From: Strigamia acuminata
Lineage: Eukaryota > Arthropoda > Chilopoda > Geophilomorpha > Linotaeniidae
Assembly: GCA_949358305.1 (NCBI GenBank)
Contig: OX442314.1
Coordinates: 57,173,369 to 57,237,368, forward strand
Direction of reading: 5' to 3'
Length of the DNA: 64,000 nucleotides
The translations under genes and the position numbers were made by a program. The notes under the pieces are model-generated. The model searched no databases. It was not told the DNA's origin and saw nothing but the letters and a program-made list of their open reading frames with translations. Below are positions 52,967-63,400 of this stretch, in pieces. Position 1 is the first letter of the stretch, and every line of letters starts with the position of its first letter.

Positions 52967-53787
52967 TCACGAACACTGAGTGTACGTCGTGACCATGTTT
53001 CCATTCCTTTGAGTCACCGTTCTACAACTCCTCCTGCTCGAAAACGATTCCTGCGCGTGGCTGTCCATGAAGTGCCCACCAAAAAAGCTGTCAAACGACC
53101 GGTCGAAGGTGTCATCGCTGTAGAAATCGTCCCAAAAACCATTCTCTATGTTAAAATAAATAAATAAATGAGTTATCAATGGTACGATGTTTCCGTCAGT
53201 GGCCTAGCAAGACTGCAAACTGAGGGATTTTTTTTATCGGTAAATTATCAATTTTTCTTAGATATTTTAATATGCGGGTTCTCCGCATCTTGCTAGGTCA
53301 CTGCTTTTGATTTTAATTGCCTTTGAATCGAAAGTCGCTGTCCTGACGATACGAATGCGGAAAATCGTCTTCGAAATCCTTAAACATGTCGTCGAAATTG
53401 AAATGGAAATTCGAATGGCTGCCGAAACTGTTCTCTTGGTGCGACGCTTCACCGAACTGATCGTAATGGCGTCGTTTTTCGGGAGAGGACAGCACTTCGT
53501 ACGCTGAAATTAATCCAAATTTAAAATTCAAAACATTAAAAAATTGATTTTAATTTTTAAATACAAAAATAAAATTGCGTAATTTCACCTTCCGCGATTT
53601 CCCTGAATTTCTTTTCGGCTTCGGGAGACTTGTTGCGGTCAGGATGATACTTCATTGCCAGCTTGTGAAATGCTTTCTTAATCTCGCGGTCCGTGCAACT
53701 CTCTTTAATCCCGAGATCGTCGTAATAGTTTCTGCTTTCGCTCAACTGTAGCAGTGCGAGAAATAAAAAGAAAACGAAAAATTCCAT
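52967..53787 (-). CDS. DNAJB9: DNAJB9 (ERdj4)-like ER-luminal J-protein
   Basis: A co-chaperone expected to stimulate the ER Hsp70 BiP. Exon 1 (53,787-53,589) has a signal peptide ([18 protein letters not shown]) and a J domain with the catalytic HPD in KYHPDRN. Exon 2 (53,503 to about 53,321) has AYEVLSS and the [10 protein letters not shown] block, and exon 3 (53,145-52,967) ends [18 protein letters not shown]. That C-terminal signature is specific to DNAJB9. The model gives 186 residues against about 220 in vertebrates. Intron 1 is GT-AG. No GT donor in the right phase was found after exon 2; a GC donor (AAG|GCAATT) restores frame with exon 3, otherwise a stop follows within two codons. 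A minus AATAAA lies near 52,894. Confidence 0.85.
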
Positions 53788-54129
53788 AGCTTTTATCTAT
53801 CTAAAAAAAAAAAATTAAATGAATAAAATTCGATTTGTTTGCTTTAAATTTCGAAATTCTTACCTATACACGTTGCTCATCCCGATTCTCCAAGTGTTGA
53901 GTCTGAACTGACGATTTCTCTATTTATCTCGACGTGACTCGGTCGACACGACAACCCGTAATGTTATTTGTCAATTTTCCATTGGTCGGCTTTAAACTTA
54001 ATCCAGCACGAAGCAAATTTTATAAACATTAATTAAAATTAATTAAAATAAAAAATGACTGCTATTATAGTTTACATTTGAATACATTTTATGCCTAATT
54101 TTAAAACCCAAGTGACAAATCTCGGAACT
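53788..54129. promoter_or_regulatory. Upstream region of DNAJB9
   Basis: No coding sequence. The same sequence recurs, diverged, at 55,790-56,095 as part of the tandem duplication. The minus strand has CCAAT-like sequence (TCCATTGGTCGG read on plus, near 53,980). An ER-stress element is not evident. Confidence 0.35.
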
Positions 54130-54560
54130 AACCACAGATGTTGGTAAACACCGTCCGTAATAAATGTAGGTCATGGTCATGATTTAAGATGAGACCAGGG
54201 AGAAAATGGAAGTTGTGTGAAGGCAACGTTTTCAGATTTTTGATACTCGAAGACAGTCGGATGGGTTTGCTTTTTACTTTTTGGATTGAAATGACAAGAA
54301 ATAATTTGTTTAAAATCTTTTTTAGGATATTACTGGGACAAGTCCACGAAGCATGCTCCGATTTCTTAAACTTCCGCCTCGTGAGAAAAACGTCAACATG
54401 GATCATGATGGTCAGGAGTAAATTATCGAAAGCAAAAGTAAATATTAGAGCGCTAGAGCCAAACCGAATCGATTCCACCAACGGCAGGTCACTGTCGGAT
54501 CACACCTTATGCTGTATTTTATTGTATGGAATTGCAAATTCAATTTGAGGCTCTAGATTG
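54130..54560 (+). pseudogene. CRBN: Cereblon exon 4-5 fragment
   Basis: A copy of the end of cereblon exon 4 (GGCAACGTTTTCAGATT, GAAGACAGTCGGATGGG), the short intron and exon 5. About 55 bp of exon 5 are missing (GGGACAAGTCCACGAAGCATG) and the frame is broken. It joins directly to sequence matching the upstream flank of cereblon, so most of the gene was lost. It belongs to the tandem duplication. Confidence 0.85.
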
Positions 54561-54589
54561 GGCATTTTTACGACCTATAGTGCAATTTT

Positions 54590-54920
54590 ATACATAAAAA
54601 TGGAATTTTATACATAAAAATGGAATTTTATACATAAAAATGGAATTTTATACATAAAAATGGAATTTTATATATAAAAATGCAATTTTATATATAAAAA
54701 TGCAATTTTATATACAAAATGCAATTTCACACATAAAAATTCAGTTTTACACATAAAAATGCAATTTTATACAAATAAATTCAATTTTACACATAAAAAT
54801 GCAATTTTATACAAATAAATTTAATTTTATACAAACAAATTTAATTTTATACAAACGAATTTAATTTTATACAAACAAATTCAATTTTATACAAATAAAT
54901 TTAATTTTATACAAAAAAAT
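54590..54920. repeat. 20-bp minisatellite
   Basis: About 16 units of AATTTTATACATAAAAATGG and variants. The same unit type follows exon 5 in the functional cereblon gene (58,150), so the array was part of the duplicated segment. Confidence 0.9.
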
Positions 54921-54922
54921 TC

Positions 54923-55790
54923 AGGCGCGTGGTTGTCCATGAAGTGCCCACCAAAAAAGCTGTACAAATCGTCCAAAAAACCATTGTTCTATATTAAAAT
55001 AAATAAATAAATGAGTTATCAACGATATGATGTTTCCAGCAGTAGCCTAGCAATCAAGGTGTAGCTCCAGACCTAAATATACTAGACTAGCAAACTGAGG
55101 GATTGTGGGCGCCATTTGCACAGTCCAGTAGTATTTAGGTCTGTGGTGTAGTGCATGCGACTGACAAGTGCCCGCGAAAGATGAACAAGTTATTAGAAAG
55201 TCCGGAATAATTTTTTTTTATCGGTAAATCATCAAATTTTCTTCGAGATTTTAATATTTAGGCCATCCACCATGCCACTGGTTTTGATTTTAATTGCCTT
55301 TGAATTGAAAGTCGCTTTCCTGGCAATACAAATTTGGAAAATCGTCTTGGAATTCCTTAGCCATGTCGTCGAAATTGAAATGGTAATTCAAACGGCTGCT
55401 GAAACTGTTCATTTTGAGTGACGCATCACCAAACTGATCGTAGTTCCGTCGTTTGTCGGGAGAGGACAGCACTTCGTACGCTAAAAATAATCCAAATTTA
55501 AAATTCAAAACATTAAAAAATCGATTTTAATTTTTTTTTTTAAATAAAATAAAATTACGTTTCACCTTCCGCGACTTCCCTGAATTTCTGTTCGGCTTCG
55601 GGAGATTTGTTGCGGTCAGGATGATACTTCATCGCCAGCGTGTGAAATGCTTTCTTAATCTCGCGGTCCGTGCAATTGTTTTTAATCCCGAGATCGTCGT
55701 AGTATTTTCTACTTTCGCTTAACCGTAGTAAGGCGAGAAATAAAAGAAAACGAAAAATTCCACAGCTTTCATCTAAAAAAAATAAAAATT
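54923..55790 (-). pseudogene. DNAJB9 pseudogene (second copy)
   Basis: All three DNAJB9 exons can be traced. The start ATG is GTG, and one T is missing from the run in the signal-peptide codons, so the frame ends within about 18 codons. Exon 2 (about 55,493-55,290) is still open. Exon 3 is cut off after the GGHFMD-type codons by a minisatellite, removing the CRTVTQ C terminus. HPD codons remain. Confidence 0.85.
55066..55145. mobile_element. Short relative of the CACAGACC element
   Basis: 80 bp with ends CCAGACCTAAATAT and TATTTAGGTCTGTG and flanking GTGTAG on both sides. It sits in the pseudogene intron. A worn trace of the same family is at 63,034. Confidence 0.7.
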
Positions 55791-56176
55791 AAATGAATAA
55801 AATTTGATTAGTTTGCTTTAAATTTCGAAATTCTTACCTACATGCTGCTACGTGCTCGGTCGACATGACAACCTGTAATGTTATTTATCAATTTTCCATT
55901 GGTTGGCTTTAAACTTAATCCAGTACGAAGCAAATATTACAAACATTAATTCAAATCAATTAAAATAAAAAACGACTGCTATTATAGTTTAAGTTTATGC
56001 CTAATTTTAAAACCCATGTGACAAATCTCGGAACTAACCACAGATGTTGATAAACACCGACCATAATAAATGTAGGTCATGGTCATGATTTAAGATGAGA
56101 CCAGGGTCAAAATGGAAGTTGTGTGAGGGCATTGACTATAACAGCAGTTGTTAAACAAATCTACAACAATTGCAGC

Positions 56177-59100
56177 ATGGCGGAAGATTTTTTGTTTCCA
56201 TTACCACTGGTTACATTCAGGGACGAGAACTCGAGTGACACGGGTAAATTGCAAAATCCGACAATTAAATGCCCGCTTTTAATTTAATTTAATTTTTCTC
56301 GAATTTAATTTCAAATTTGCGTCGTCGTCGTTGTTCGCAGAAGAGGAAGAAGATGCGGCGATCGTGAAGAGAACTCCGGTCAATTCGGGCATCTCGTACG
56401 ACCAGTCTCTGCCTGCCCAGCACACCGTAAGGCTGCGACGTAATTTGGTTGTCAGTTGTGCGGTTTTTAATTCGATTTTTCGCAGTATTTGGGCACGGAT
56501 TTGGACGAGCTGAGTGGCCGGACTGTTCTGGAAGACGATGTCATTTTGAATTTACCGCTTTTGTCGCTGCCCGGCGTGGTGCTTATTCCCGGACAGACTC
56601 TGCCCCTTCATTTATTCCAACCTCCCACCGTTGTGATGGTGAAGAATATTATCGATCACGACCGAACCTTTGGCATGGTCAATTCACGGTCAGTGCCCAA
56701 CGTTTTGGGCAGCGAAAATTTGAATTTTTGTCATCAGGGTTGCTCTAATAGAATTTATTTTTCAAATTCTTTATCGATTTAGATGTTTGTTTTGGTTATT
56801 TTGGACCAAATCAGACATTTATTTTACTCGTTTTACTCGTTTTGGTTATTTTAGACATTGAATTCAGTCGTTTTAGTCATTTAAGACGTTGAATTCAGTC
56901 ATTTTGGTCATTTTAGACATAAAATTCAGTCGTTTTGGTCATTTCAAAAGTTGAATTCAGTTGTTTTGGTCATTTCAAACGTTGAATTCAGTCGTTTTGA
57001 TCATTTTAGACATAAATTTTAGTCATTTTGGTCATTTCAGACATTGAATTCAGTCTGTTTTGGTCATTTGAGACATTGAATTCATTTTAGACATAAAATT
57101 CAGTCCTTTTGGACATTTTAGACATAAAATTCAGTCCTTTTGGTCATTTTATACATAAAATTCAGTCGTTTTGGTCATTTCAGACGTTGAATTCAGTTGT
57201 TTTGGTCATTTTAGACATAAATTTCAGTCGTTTTGGTCATTTCAGACATTGAATTCAGTCTGTTTTGGTCATTTGAGACATTGAATTCATTTTAGACAGA
57301 AAATTCAGTCGTTTTGGTCATTTCAGACGTTGAATTCAGTAGTTTTGGTCAATTTAGACCCGCGTTGTAAGGGATACGGCGTTGAATGGCCAACTCGCGT
57401 TCTATTAGAGCATTTACGGTACACAGTATATGTTTAACATATTTTGTTTGAAAATTCAGGTATTTGGGTCCTAATTTCATGCCGTCGTTAGCCCCGATTG
57501 GCACCACAGCGGAAATTCGGTCGTACAAAGAAGAAATTGACGAGCGGTCGGGTCTCTGTACTATTCGAGTGAAAGCAGAAGGCAGGCAACGTTTTCAGAT
57601 TATTGATACTCGAAGACAGTCGGATGGGTTTGCTTTTTTACTTTTTGGATCGAAATGACAAGAAATAAGTTTATTTTTTAATCTTTTTTAGGATTTTGCT
57701 GGGACAAGTTAAAATTTTGTCGGATGTCGTGCTGAGAGACCCGTTGGAAGGTGCTCGTCCACAAAGTATGCTCCGATTTCTTAAACTTCCGCCTCGTGCG
57801 AAAAACGTCAACATGGATCATGATGGTCGCGAGTTTGTTTTGAGGAGTAAATTATCGAAAGCAAAAGTAAATATTGGAGCGCTAGAGCCAAACCGAATAA
57901 ATTCTTCCAACGGCAGGTCACTGTCGGATCACAGCTTATGCTGTATTTTATTGTATGGAATTGCAAATTCACTTTGGGGCTCTAGATTGGGCATTTTGAC
58001 GACGTATAGTGCAATTTTTAGGTTGACAAATTAAATTATAGTCAACAAAATTGGTACTTTATGTTGAATTATTAGTTTGCAATTTTTGAGTTTCTTTTTT
58101 AAAACCCAAATTTAAATTTTAAGGAAATGCATTTTATGCACAAAGAATGCAGTTTTATACATAGAAATGCGATTTTATACATAAAAAAGCGATTTTATAC
58201 ATAAAAAAGCGATTTTATACATAAAAAAGCGATTTTATACATAAAAAAGCGATTTTATACATAAAAAAGCGATTTTATACATAAAAAAGCGATTTTATAC
58301 ATAAAAATGCAATTTTATACATAAAAATGCGATTTTATACATAAAAGCTTAATTATTTAGAAAATTTCCCAGCAATTTGCTGGAACCCTTGTAAATTCTG
58401 TTGCTTTGCCATTGGTCTATGCCATTGTTACAAAAGAAATGTCTTTTCAGTATGACCGGTTGATGCCCGGTCATTTCACTTGGTGGCCACCGTGGGTTTA
58501 CAAACAATACGATCAGGAAATTCTAATGAACCGAATAAAACAAGAATTGATCGGATGGAATAACGCCCTCAAATTAGATTCTATGCCCTGTCTGGCTTCA
58601 GAATTCTCGTTTTGGGTGGCGGCGAATCTCCCGCTGGACGACACGTTACGACTCAACATCTTGGCCATCAACAGCCCAATTCAACGACTTCGTTGCGAAT
58701 TGAGCATCCTTGAAAAAGTAAACCATTTCGTTGGAAATTATTTTTGAATATTTTACATACAGTCGAGCCTCGTTATAAAGAATCGCAAGGGACCCAAATA
58801 ATCGGTTTGCTATAACGAAAGTTTGTTATATCAAAATTTTTTAACATGGTGTTCTATGGCCAACCAAACAACCAAGCTGTTCTTAAGTACAGTTGAAACT
58901 CGTTATAACGAACCGCGTAGGATTTCGGCACCGGGAAACCGGTTGAAAAGTCACATACGGTAACCGGGAACCGGGAAATTTGAAAAAATAAACGGTTCCG
59001 TCCAAAATTATCAAAACGTTGCTGAAACGTCATTTTCGCCATTGAAACGTTACGTTTTGTAACGTTTCAATGATGAAAATGGCCATTTTTGACGAAAAAC

Positions 59101-60011
59101 GCCATTTTTACCATGAAAAGTGGCTAAAAATGGTCATTTCTGATGAAAAACGGCCATTTTTACCATGAAAAGTGGCTAAAAATGGTCATTTCTGATGAAA
59201 AACGGCCGTTTTTAGCCGTTTTTCGGCCTGAGGCCTGACCTTTTTTAGTCCCGGGAGTACCGATATCCCGGGAGTACTGGCCAATTTGGTACCGAGAACC
59301 AGGAATAAAAAAAGGCGGGAATACAGAAACCCTAGAACCGCGATTAAACGAACTTCTCGTTATAACGAACCGCGGTATTACAAATAGTTAAATATGGCTT
59401 GGCTGGCCGTGTTAAAAAAAATTGATATAACGAACTTTAGTGAAAACAGACCCATTTACCTGGCCCCTTGCGATTCGTTACAATGAGGCTCGACTGTATT
59501 TGTTCAAACAAAAAATTGGTTATATCAAGGATCGTTCTGATGAGGTTCGACTGTATTTTCTATTTTTCTCGATTCGCCTAGTGTACAGCACTTTGCTGCA
59601 GAGATTGCGACGTCGAGATTACGGACAAAACCGACGTTTTTAGCATGTCGATCGAAGGACCGCAAAGTATTTATGTGAATCCGGGCGGATACGTGCACGA
59701 AACTTTAACAGTCCACAAAGTGAGGAGTGTCCGAGTTCAAGGCGAGTCGTCGACCGATTACAGCTGGTTTCCCGGGTAATTTCATTGTGCTTTTGTAATT
59801 CTGATGGATTTGCTTGAAAAACGTTTCGATATTTAGGTTTGCGTGGAGTGTGGTTCACTGTCGAAGTTGCGGAAACCATCTCGGGTGGAAATTCACAGCC
59901 ACCGATAAAAAATTGAAGCCGAAAAAATTCTGGGGTCTGTGTCGCTCCTCGTTGCACCCCGGAATTAAAAATGATAATGCTGGCGGAGACGATTGGGCGC
60001 CGTGTTTATAA
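56177..60011 (+). CDS. CRBN: Cereblon, CRL4 substrate receptor
   Basis: An eight-exon gene: 56,177-56,243; 56,341-56,426; 56,486-56,688; 57,460-57,627; 57,692-57,866; 58,451-58,717; 59,582-59,775; 59,837-60,011. All phases close and total 444 residues, against 442 in human. Exons 3-6 make the Lon N-terminal-type domain (PGVVLIPGQTLPLHLF) and the DDB1-binding helices (SPIQRLRCELSI). Exons 7-8 make the CULT domain: zinc cysteines in CRDC and CRSC, and the three Trp residues that form the imide pocket (SWFPG, FAW, LGWKF). The Asn of YVNP and the Val two residues after the second Trp are kept, while the human His of TEHSW is Tyr here. It is known to recruit substrates with C-terminal cyclic imides to CUL4-DDB1. 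The exon 5 donor is chosen by phase. Introns 3 and 5 hold minisatellites and intron 6 nested transposons. Confidence 0.95.
56770..57350. repeat. Minisatellite in cereblon intron 3
   Basis: Roughly 17 imperfect units of about 33 bp built from GAATTCAGTCGTTTTGGTCA and TTTTAGACATAAAATTC blocks, with higher-order pairing of two unit types. Confidence 0.9.
58150..58345. repeat. Minisatellite in cereblon intron 5
   Basis: About ten units of GATTTTATACATAAAAAAGC, more uniform than the related array at 54.6 kb. Confidence 0.92.
58760..59553. mobile_element. pogo/Tigger-like elements, nested, in cereblon intron 6
   Basis: A left end CAGTCGAGCCTCGTTATAAAG after TA and right ends GAGGCTCGACTG (59,496) and GAGGTTCGACTG (59,553) before TA. 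A second left end (CAGTTGAAACTCG) is at 58,889. This suggests one element inserted in another, further split by the hAT-like element at 58,918. No transposase. Confidence 0.8.
58918..59334. mobile_element. TAGGGTTTC-family hAT-like element, copy 3
   Basis: 417 bp, ends TAGGATTTCGGCACCGGG and CAGAAACCCTA, exact 8-bp duplication GAACCGCG (58,910-58,917; 59,335-59,342). It is inserted into a pogo-like element, so it is younger than that insertion. Confidence 0.9.
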
Positions 60012-60467
60012 TAGTTGATGGATGTCTTTATTGTTCTTGTGTGTTTTGTTATTCAATGTTCTGTAGTGAGATTTAGTTGAAGGCAGTAAACATTTTTGAT
60101 TAATTCCTTTTTTTTCTTTTAAATTATAATTATCATGTGAAGGGCAAGGTGTGAAAACATGTTTGAAGCAACGAAACCTCAACTGTCATAGACATGAGAA
60201 TAATTATGGAAAACAATAATAAGTGTTAATTTTGATAATAAAAAAAATGATTTCATGTAAAAGAAAGAGTATTTAGAGTATGGGTTAATCACAATTCTTG
60301 AAATCCTCAGTTTTTTTTTTTTTTTTTTTTTTCTAAATTGAGTACCGGTTCTTTTCTAACATAAATTTTTTTAATTTGTAACGAAAAATTGGTTGTATTA
60401 AATAAGTCACTTTTATTGTATTTTTTTTTTTTTAAATTAAATATTTATAATTTTTGCAGATAATAAC
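60012..60467. other. AT-rich flank shared with the left arm
   Basis: No gene. Contains a likely cereblon polyadenylation signal AATAAA near 60,237 and T-rich tracts. Matches 42,000-42,420 in reverse. Confidence 0.5.
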
Positions 60468-60602
60468 CAGTGCTGGACTGGCCCGGCGGGCTACCGGGAG
60501 TTTTCCGGTGGCCCGTGGCCGCTGTGTCCTGTCCCGACTTCATTAATTGTGGCCCGGACACCCAGATTTCCCGGCCATAAATTTGTTCCCAGTCCAGCCC
60601 TG
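60468..60602. mobile_element. hAT-type MITE private to the right arm
   Basis: 135 bp, ends CAGTGCTGGACTGG and CCAGTCCAGCCCTG, exact duplication ATAATAAC on both sides. The left arm (near 42,020) has the unfilled site with one ATATAAC, so the insertion followed the duplication. Confidence 0.92.
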
Positions 60603-61472
60603 ATAATAACCATTCAAATAACTAACAAGTAAGAGTATTGACTCCATATCTGATAAATATTTAATCCAAGAATAAAATAAAAAAAAACAATAAAAAACTT
60701 GTTTAATATGACTGATTTTTCTTTACAAATTAGAAAGATTAATTTTATAATGCGATGTTCAACTATGAAAAATTAGATAAAAATGAAAAAGTGAAAACTG
60801 GTTTTCAGTGCTGGTTTTGCGGTTTGTTTTGGGAAACTCTAATCCCAAATTAAACGAGTATCGTAGTTTATAGTCAACATGTATTTACACAGATGAGTGT
60901 CTATCAGGAGCAGTTATAAAACAATTATCACCCACAGAAGATACCACGATACAATCATGCAGTACATGCATGTATTCAGGGCCAGATGAAGGCTTTTGGG
61001 GGTCCTGGACACACAGCAATCGACACAAGGTAACTTAATAATCGACAGAAAATCGCGTTGAAAATCGCAGGAATGCAATGTTGTTGCGCCATGATTGGTC
61101 GATTGTTCCCATTGGCTGAGATTTGTCAATACGAACTTTTAATAAATTCGGGAAAAAAAATTGAAAGAAGTGCAAATTTATATATAATTTTTTTTTGTAC
61201 ATTTTACTATACAAGTTTTGATGCTTTTTCCATCTTTTTAACAATCCGTTTCGTTGACATTCGGAGCAGCCAATAGCGACCTCACTAAAAGCGAGAGTGA
61301 AAACATTCGCCCACGAAGTTTTTTAGTGGTGCCATAACAAACATCGTGGGTAAAATCGCATCTTGATTAAGGTAAACGTTCGATAAACCTCGTTATTTAA
61401 TCCATAACATATTCAACTCGTTTCAGGAACGAGATACAAACAGTTTACAACTCATTTCAACTACGTGTCGAC

Positions 61473-62735
61473 ATGCCATACCGGAGGAAATCCGTTTCGA
61501 GTCTGAAACAATTATGTTTAGATGTGGTTAGCGTTAATTATTTCGAACTGGAACACAAACTAGTGGATCAGCCTGACACGTTTATTAATGAAGTGTATCA
61601 AAGATGCGTTGAGCAATTTCACTGTAGCACACGGGCACCGTCTTCAGACGTCTTCATCCGCCCAGACACCAAACGTTTGAAGAAATTGTATTTGTTTAAA
61701 CTGCCCATGGAACTTGTGCTGGACAAGATAAGTCGAGTTTGTGAAAACCTCGTTGATTTAGACTTGTTTTACGATTCAGATATCAACTGTGAATCTGTGA
61801 TCAAACTGCTGTCTCATTTACCACAAATTCAACGATTGCGCTTGGCCAGTGAACACTTCACGGATGCAGTTGGAATAGTAATCGCTCAACATTGTCCACA
61901 ATTACAACATCTCGACCTCAATCGTTGTTATCAGTTTACCGATGTCGGACTCTCTGCGTTGTCTCGTTGCGTCAAACTAGAGTATTTGGATGTCAGCTTC
62001 GCCTACGTCACATCCAGCGAGTGTTTGTGCATTCTAAACCAACTGCCCAATTTGAAAGTGTTTAAAACTAATCTCTGGACCCAGTTATTACCTTTGTTGA
62101 AACGACAGTTTGTTTCAGACGAACAATTGCGCACTTTTTCATTAGCAGGACATGTGAAAATTAATCCTGATATGAGGATTGAAGAAGACGACGTTGTGTT
62201 TCTCAACTCCGGTTTTCCTCATTGCCATGCTTTATCTATTAGCTGTAATAGAAATGTGAATCCTCTGTTGAAACCGTCTGGCTACAAGCACGGCATAATG
62301 CAACGACTCACCTTTTTGGATTTGTTAAATGTTCAGTCGGTCAACGTTTCACTTATTCACCGCTTCTGTCCATTGTTGCAGAAATTAATTTTAAATAATT
62401 GTACCATTTTCAGGGAAACCGGCGATACTGTATATTTACGAGGCAGATTAGAAGAGTTACATTTTTTCCATTGTCCGACACTTACTGACAATTTGCTGTT
62501 GGAAATTGTTCAGTTGGACGCACTTAATAATCTCAAACTTTTGCAGCTTACGGGCTGTCATCAGATTAGCTTTTATTCGATCGGGAGATTGATGGAAATG
62601 CGCAATCCGTTGAATAAATTGATATTAAACCGTTGCTCTCGTGTTACAAACGCTCCAGCTTGTCATAAAAGTCATATTATTAAAATCATTCGAAGTAAAA
62701 ACTTATATTTTGAGGTTAAAATCAACAGATGCTAA
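61473..62735 (+). CDS. LRR protein C, candidate BC-box substrate receptor
   Basis: An intronless ORF of 420 residues, sister to gene B. The N terminus SLKQLCLDVVSVNYFELE fits the BC-box pattern followed by a possible cullin box. The body is leucine-rich repeats of the AMN1/F-box-LRR type (LQHLDLNRCYQFTDVGLSAL; LKLLQLTGCHQISFYS). Unlike gene B it ends normally (KINRC) with no inserted element. The upstream region is shared with gene B. AATAAA lies near 62,809, about 75 nt past the stop. Gene A has introns where B and C have none, so B and C may descend from a retrocopy or have lost introns. A ligase-adaptor role is inferred. Confidence 0.85.
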   Translation: MPYRRKSVSSLKQLCLDVVSVNYFELEHKLVDQPDTFINEVYQRCVEQFHCSTRAPSSDVFIRPDTKRLKKLYLFKLPMELVLDKISRVCENLVDLDLFYDSDINCESVIKLLSHLPQIQRLRLASEHFTDAVGIVIAQHCPQLQHLDLNRCYQFTDVGLSALSRCVKLEYLDVSFAYVTSSECLCILNQLPNLKVFKTNLWTQLLPLLKRQFVSDEQLRTFSLAGHVKINPDMRIEEDDVVFLNSGFPHCHALSISCNRNVNPLLKPSGYKHGIMQRLTFLDLLNVQSVNVSLIHRFCPLLQKLILNNCTIFRETGDTVYLRGRLEELHFFHCPTLTDNLLLEIVQLDALNNLKLLQLTGCHQISFYSIGRLMEMRNPLNKLILNRCSRVTNAPACHKSHIIKIIRSKNLYFEVKINRC

Positions 62736-63118
62736 GAAATTAATGGAAATCTGAATCTTTCAACAATTCTTGTTAGTTGTTCTGGACAGATTGTGTGTAT
62801 TGCAGTGAATAAAAGTTTACTTGATAAATATTTCATTTTCTTATCGTATTTACATTCAGCTGTCGAACTGTGGAATTGTCATGAATTTGTGAGATTGAAC
62901 AAACCGACTATAATAGATGTCTAGATTGAACAACCCAATTAAAATAAATGTCTGAATTGATCAAAAACACTAAAAAAAAAAAATAAAAAAAATTACCGGA
63001 AGTAAATTAGCGTTGCATTTAATAATTTAGGTCTGCAGTGTAGCGTATGAAAAAATTATTATTAGAAAGCCCGGGATAATTTTTTTTATTGGTAAATCAT
63101 CAAATTTTCTTAAAGATT

Positions 63119-63290
63119 TTAATATGCGGGTTCTCCACATCTTGCTAGGCCACTGCTTTTGATTTTAATTGCCTTTGAATTGAAAGTCGCTGTCCTGACG
63201 ATACGAATGTGGAAAATCGTTTTCGAATTCCTTGAAGATGTCGTCGAAATTGAAATGAAAATTCGAATGGCTGCCGAACCTGTTCTCTCC
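63119..63290 (-). pseudogene. DNAJB9 exon 2 fragment (third copy)
   Basis: The minus strand matches the second half of DNAJB9 exon 2 (NFHFNFDD-type and DFPH-Y-R codons) and its downstream intron. It is cut off at about 63,295 by the dispersed repeat. No exon 1 or 3. Confidence 0.85.
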
Positions 63291-63306
63291 AGAAGAGAAC
63301 TCTGTT

Positions 63307-63400
63307 TGTGACCAGCTGCCCCTGCGCTCTGATCACTTGCTTGCAGCACTTGGCGTAGTTGTGGCGTCTCTCACGCGCCTGTTGCGGTCCCCCGCAACCA
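63307..63400 (-). repeat. Dispersed GGTTGCGG repeat, copy 4
   Basis: On minus: GGTTGCGGGGGACCGCAACA, then AGTGATCAGA and GCAGGGGCAGCTGGTCAC. It interrupts the DNAJB9 fragment and gives the clearest left end of the family. Confidence 0.65.

Larger units (their letters stand above)
58760..63010 (+). repeat. Right arm of inverted duplication
   Basis: Counterpart of 39,480-43,700. It carries cereblon exons 7-8 in their functional context and LRR gene C. Confidence 0.9.
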
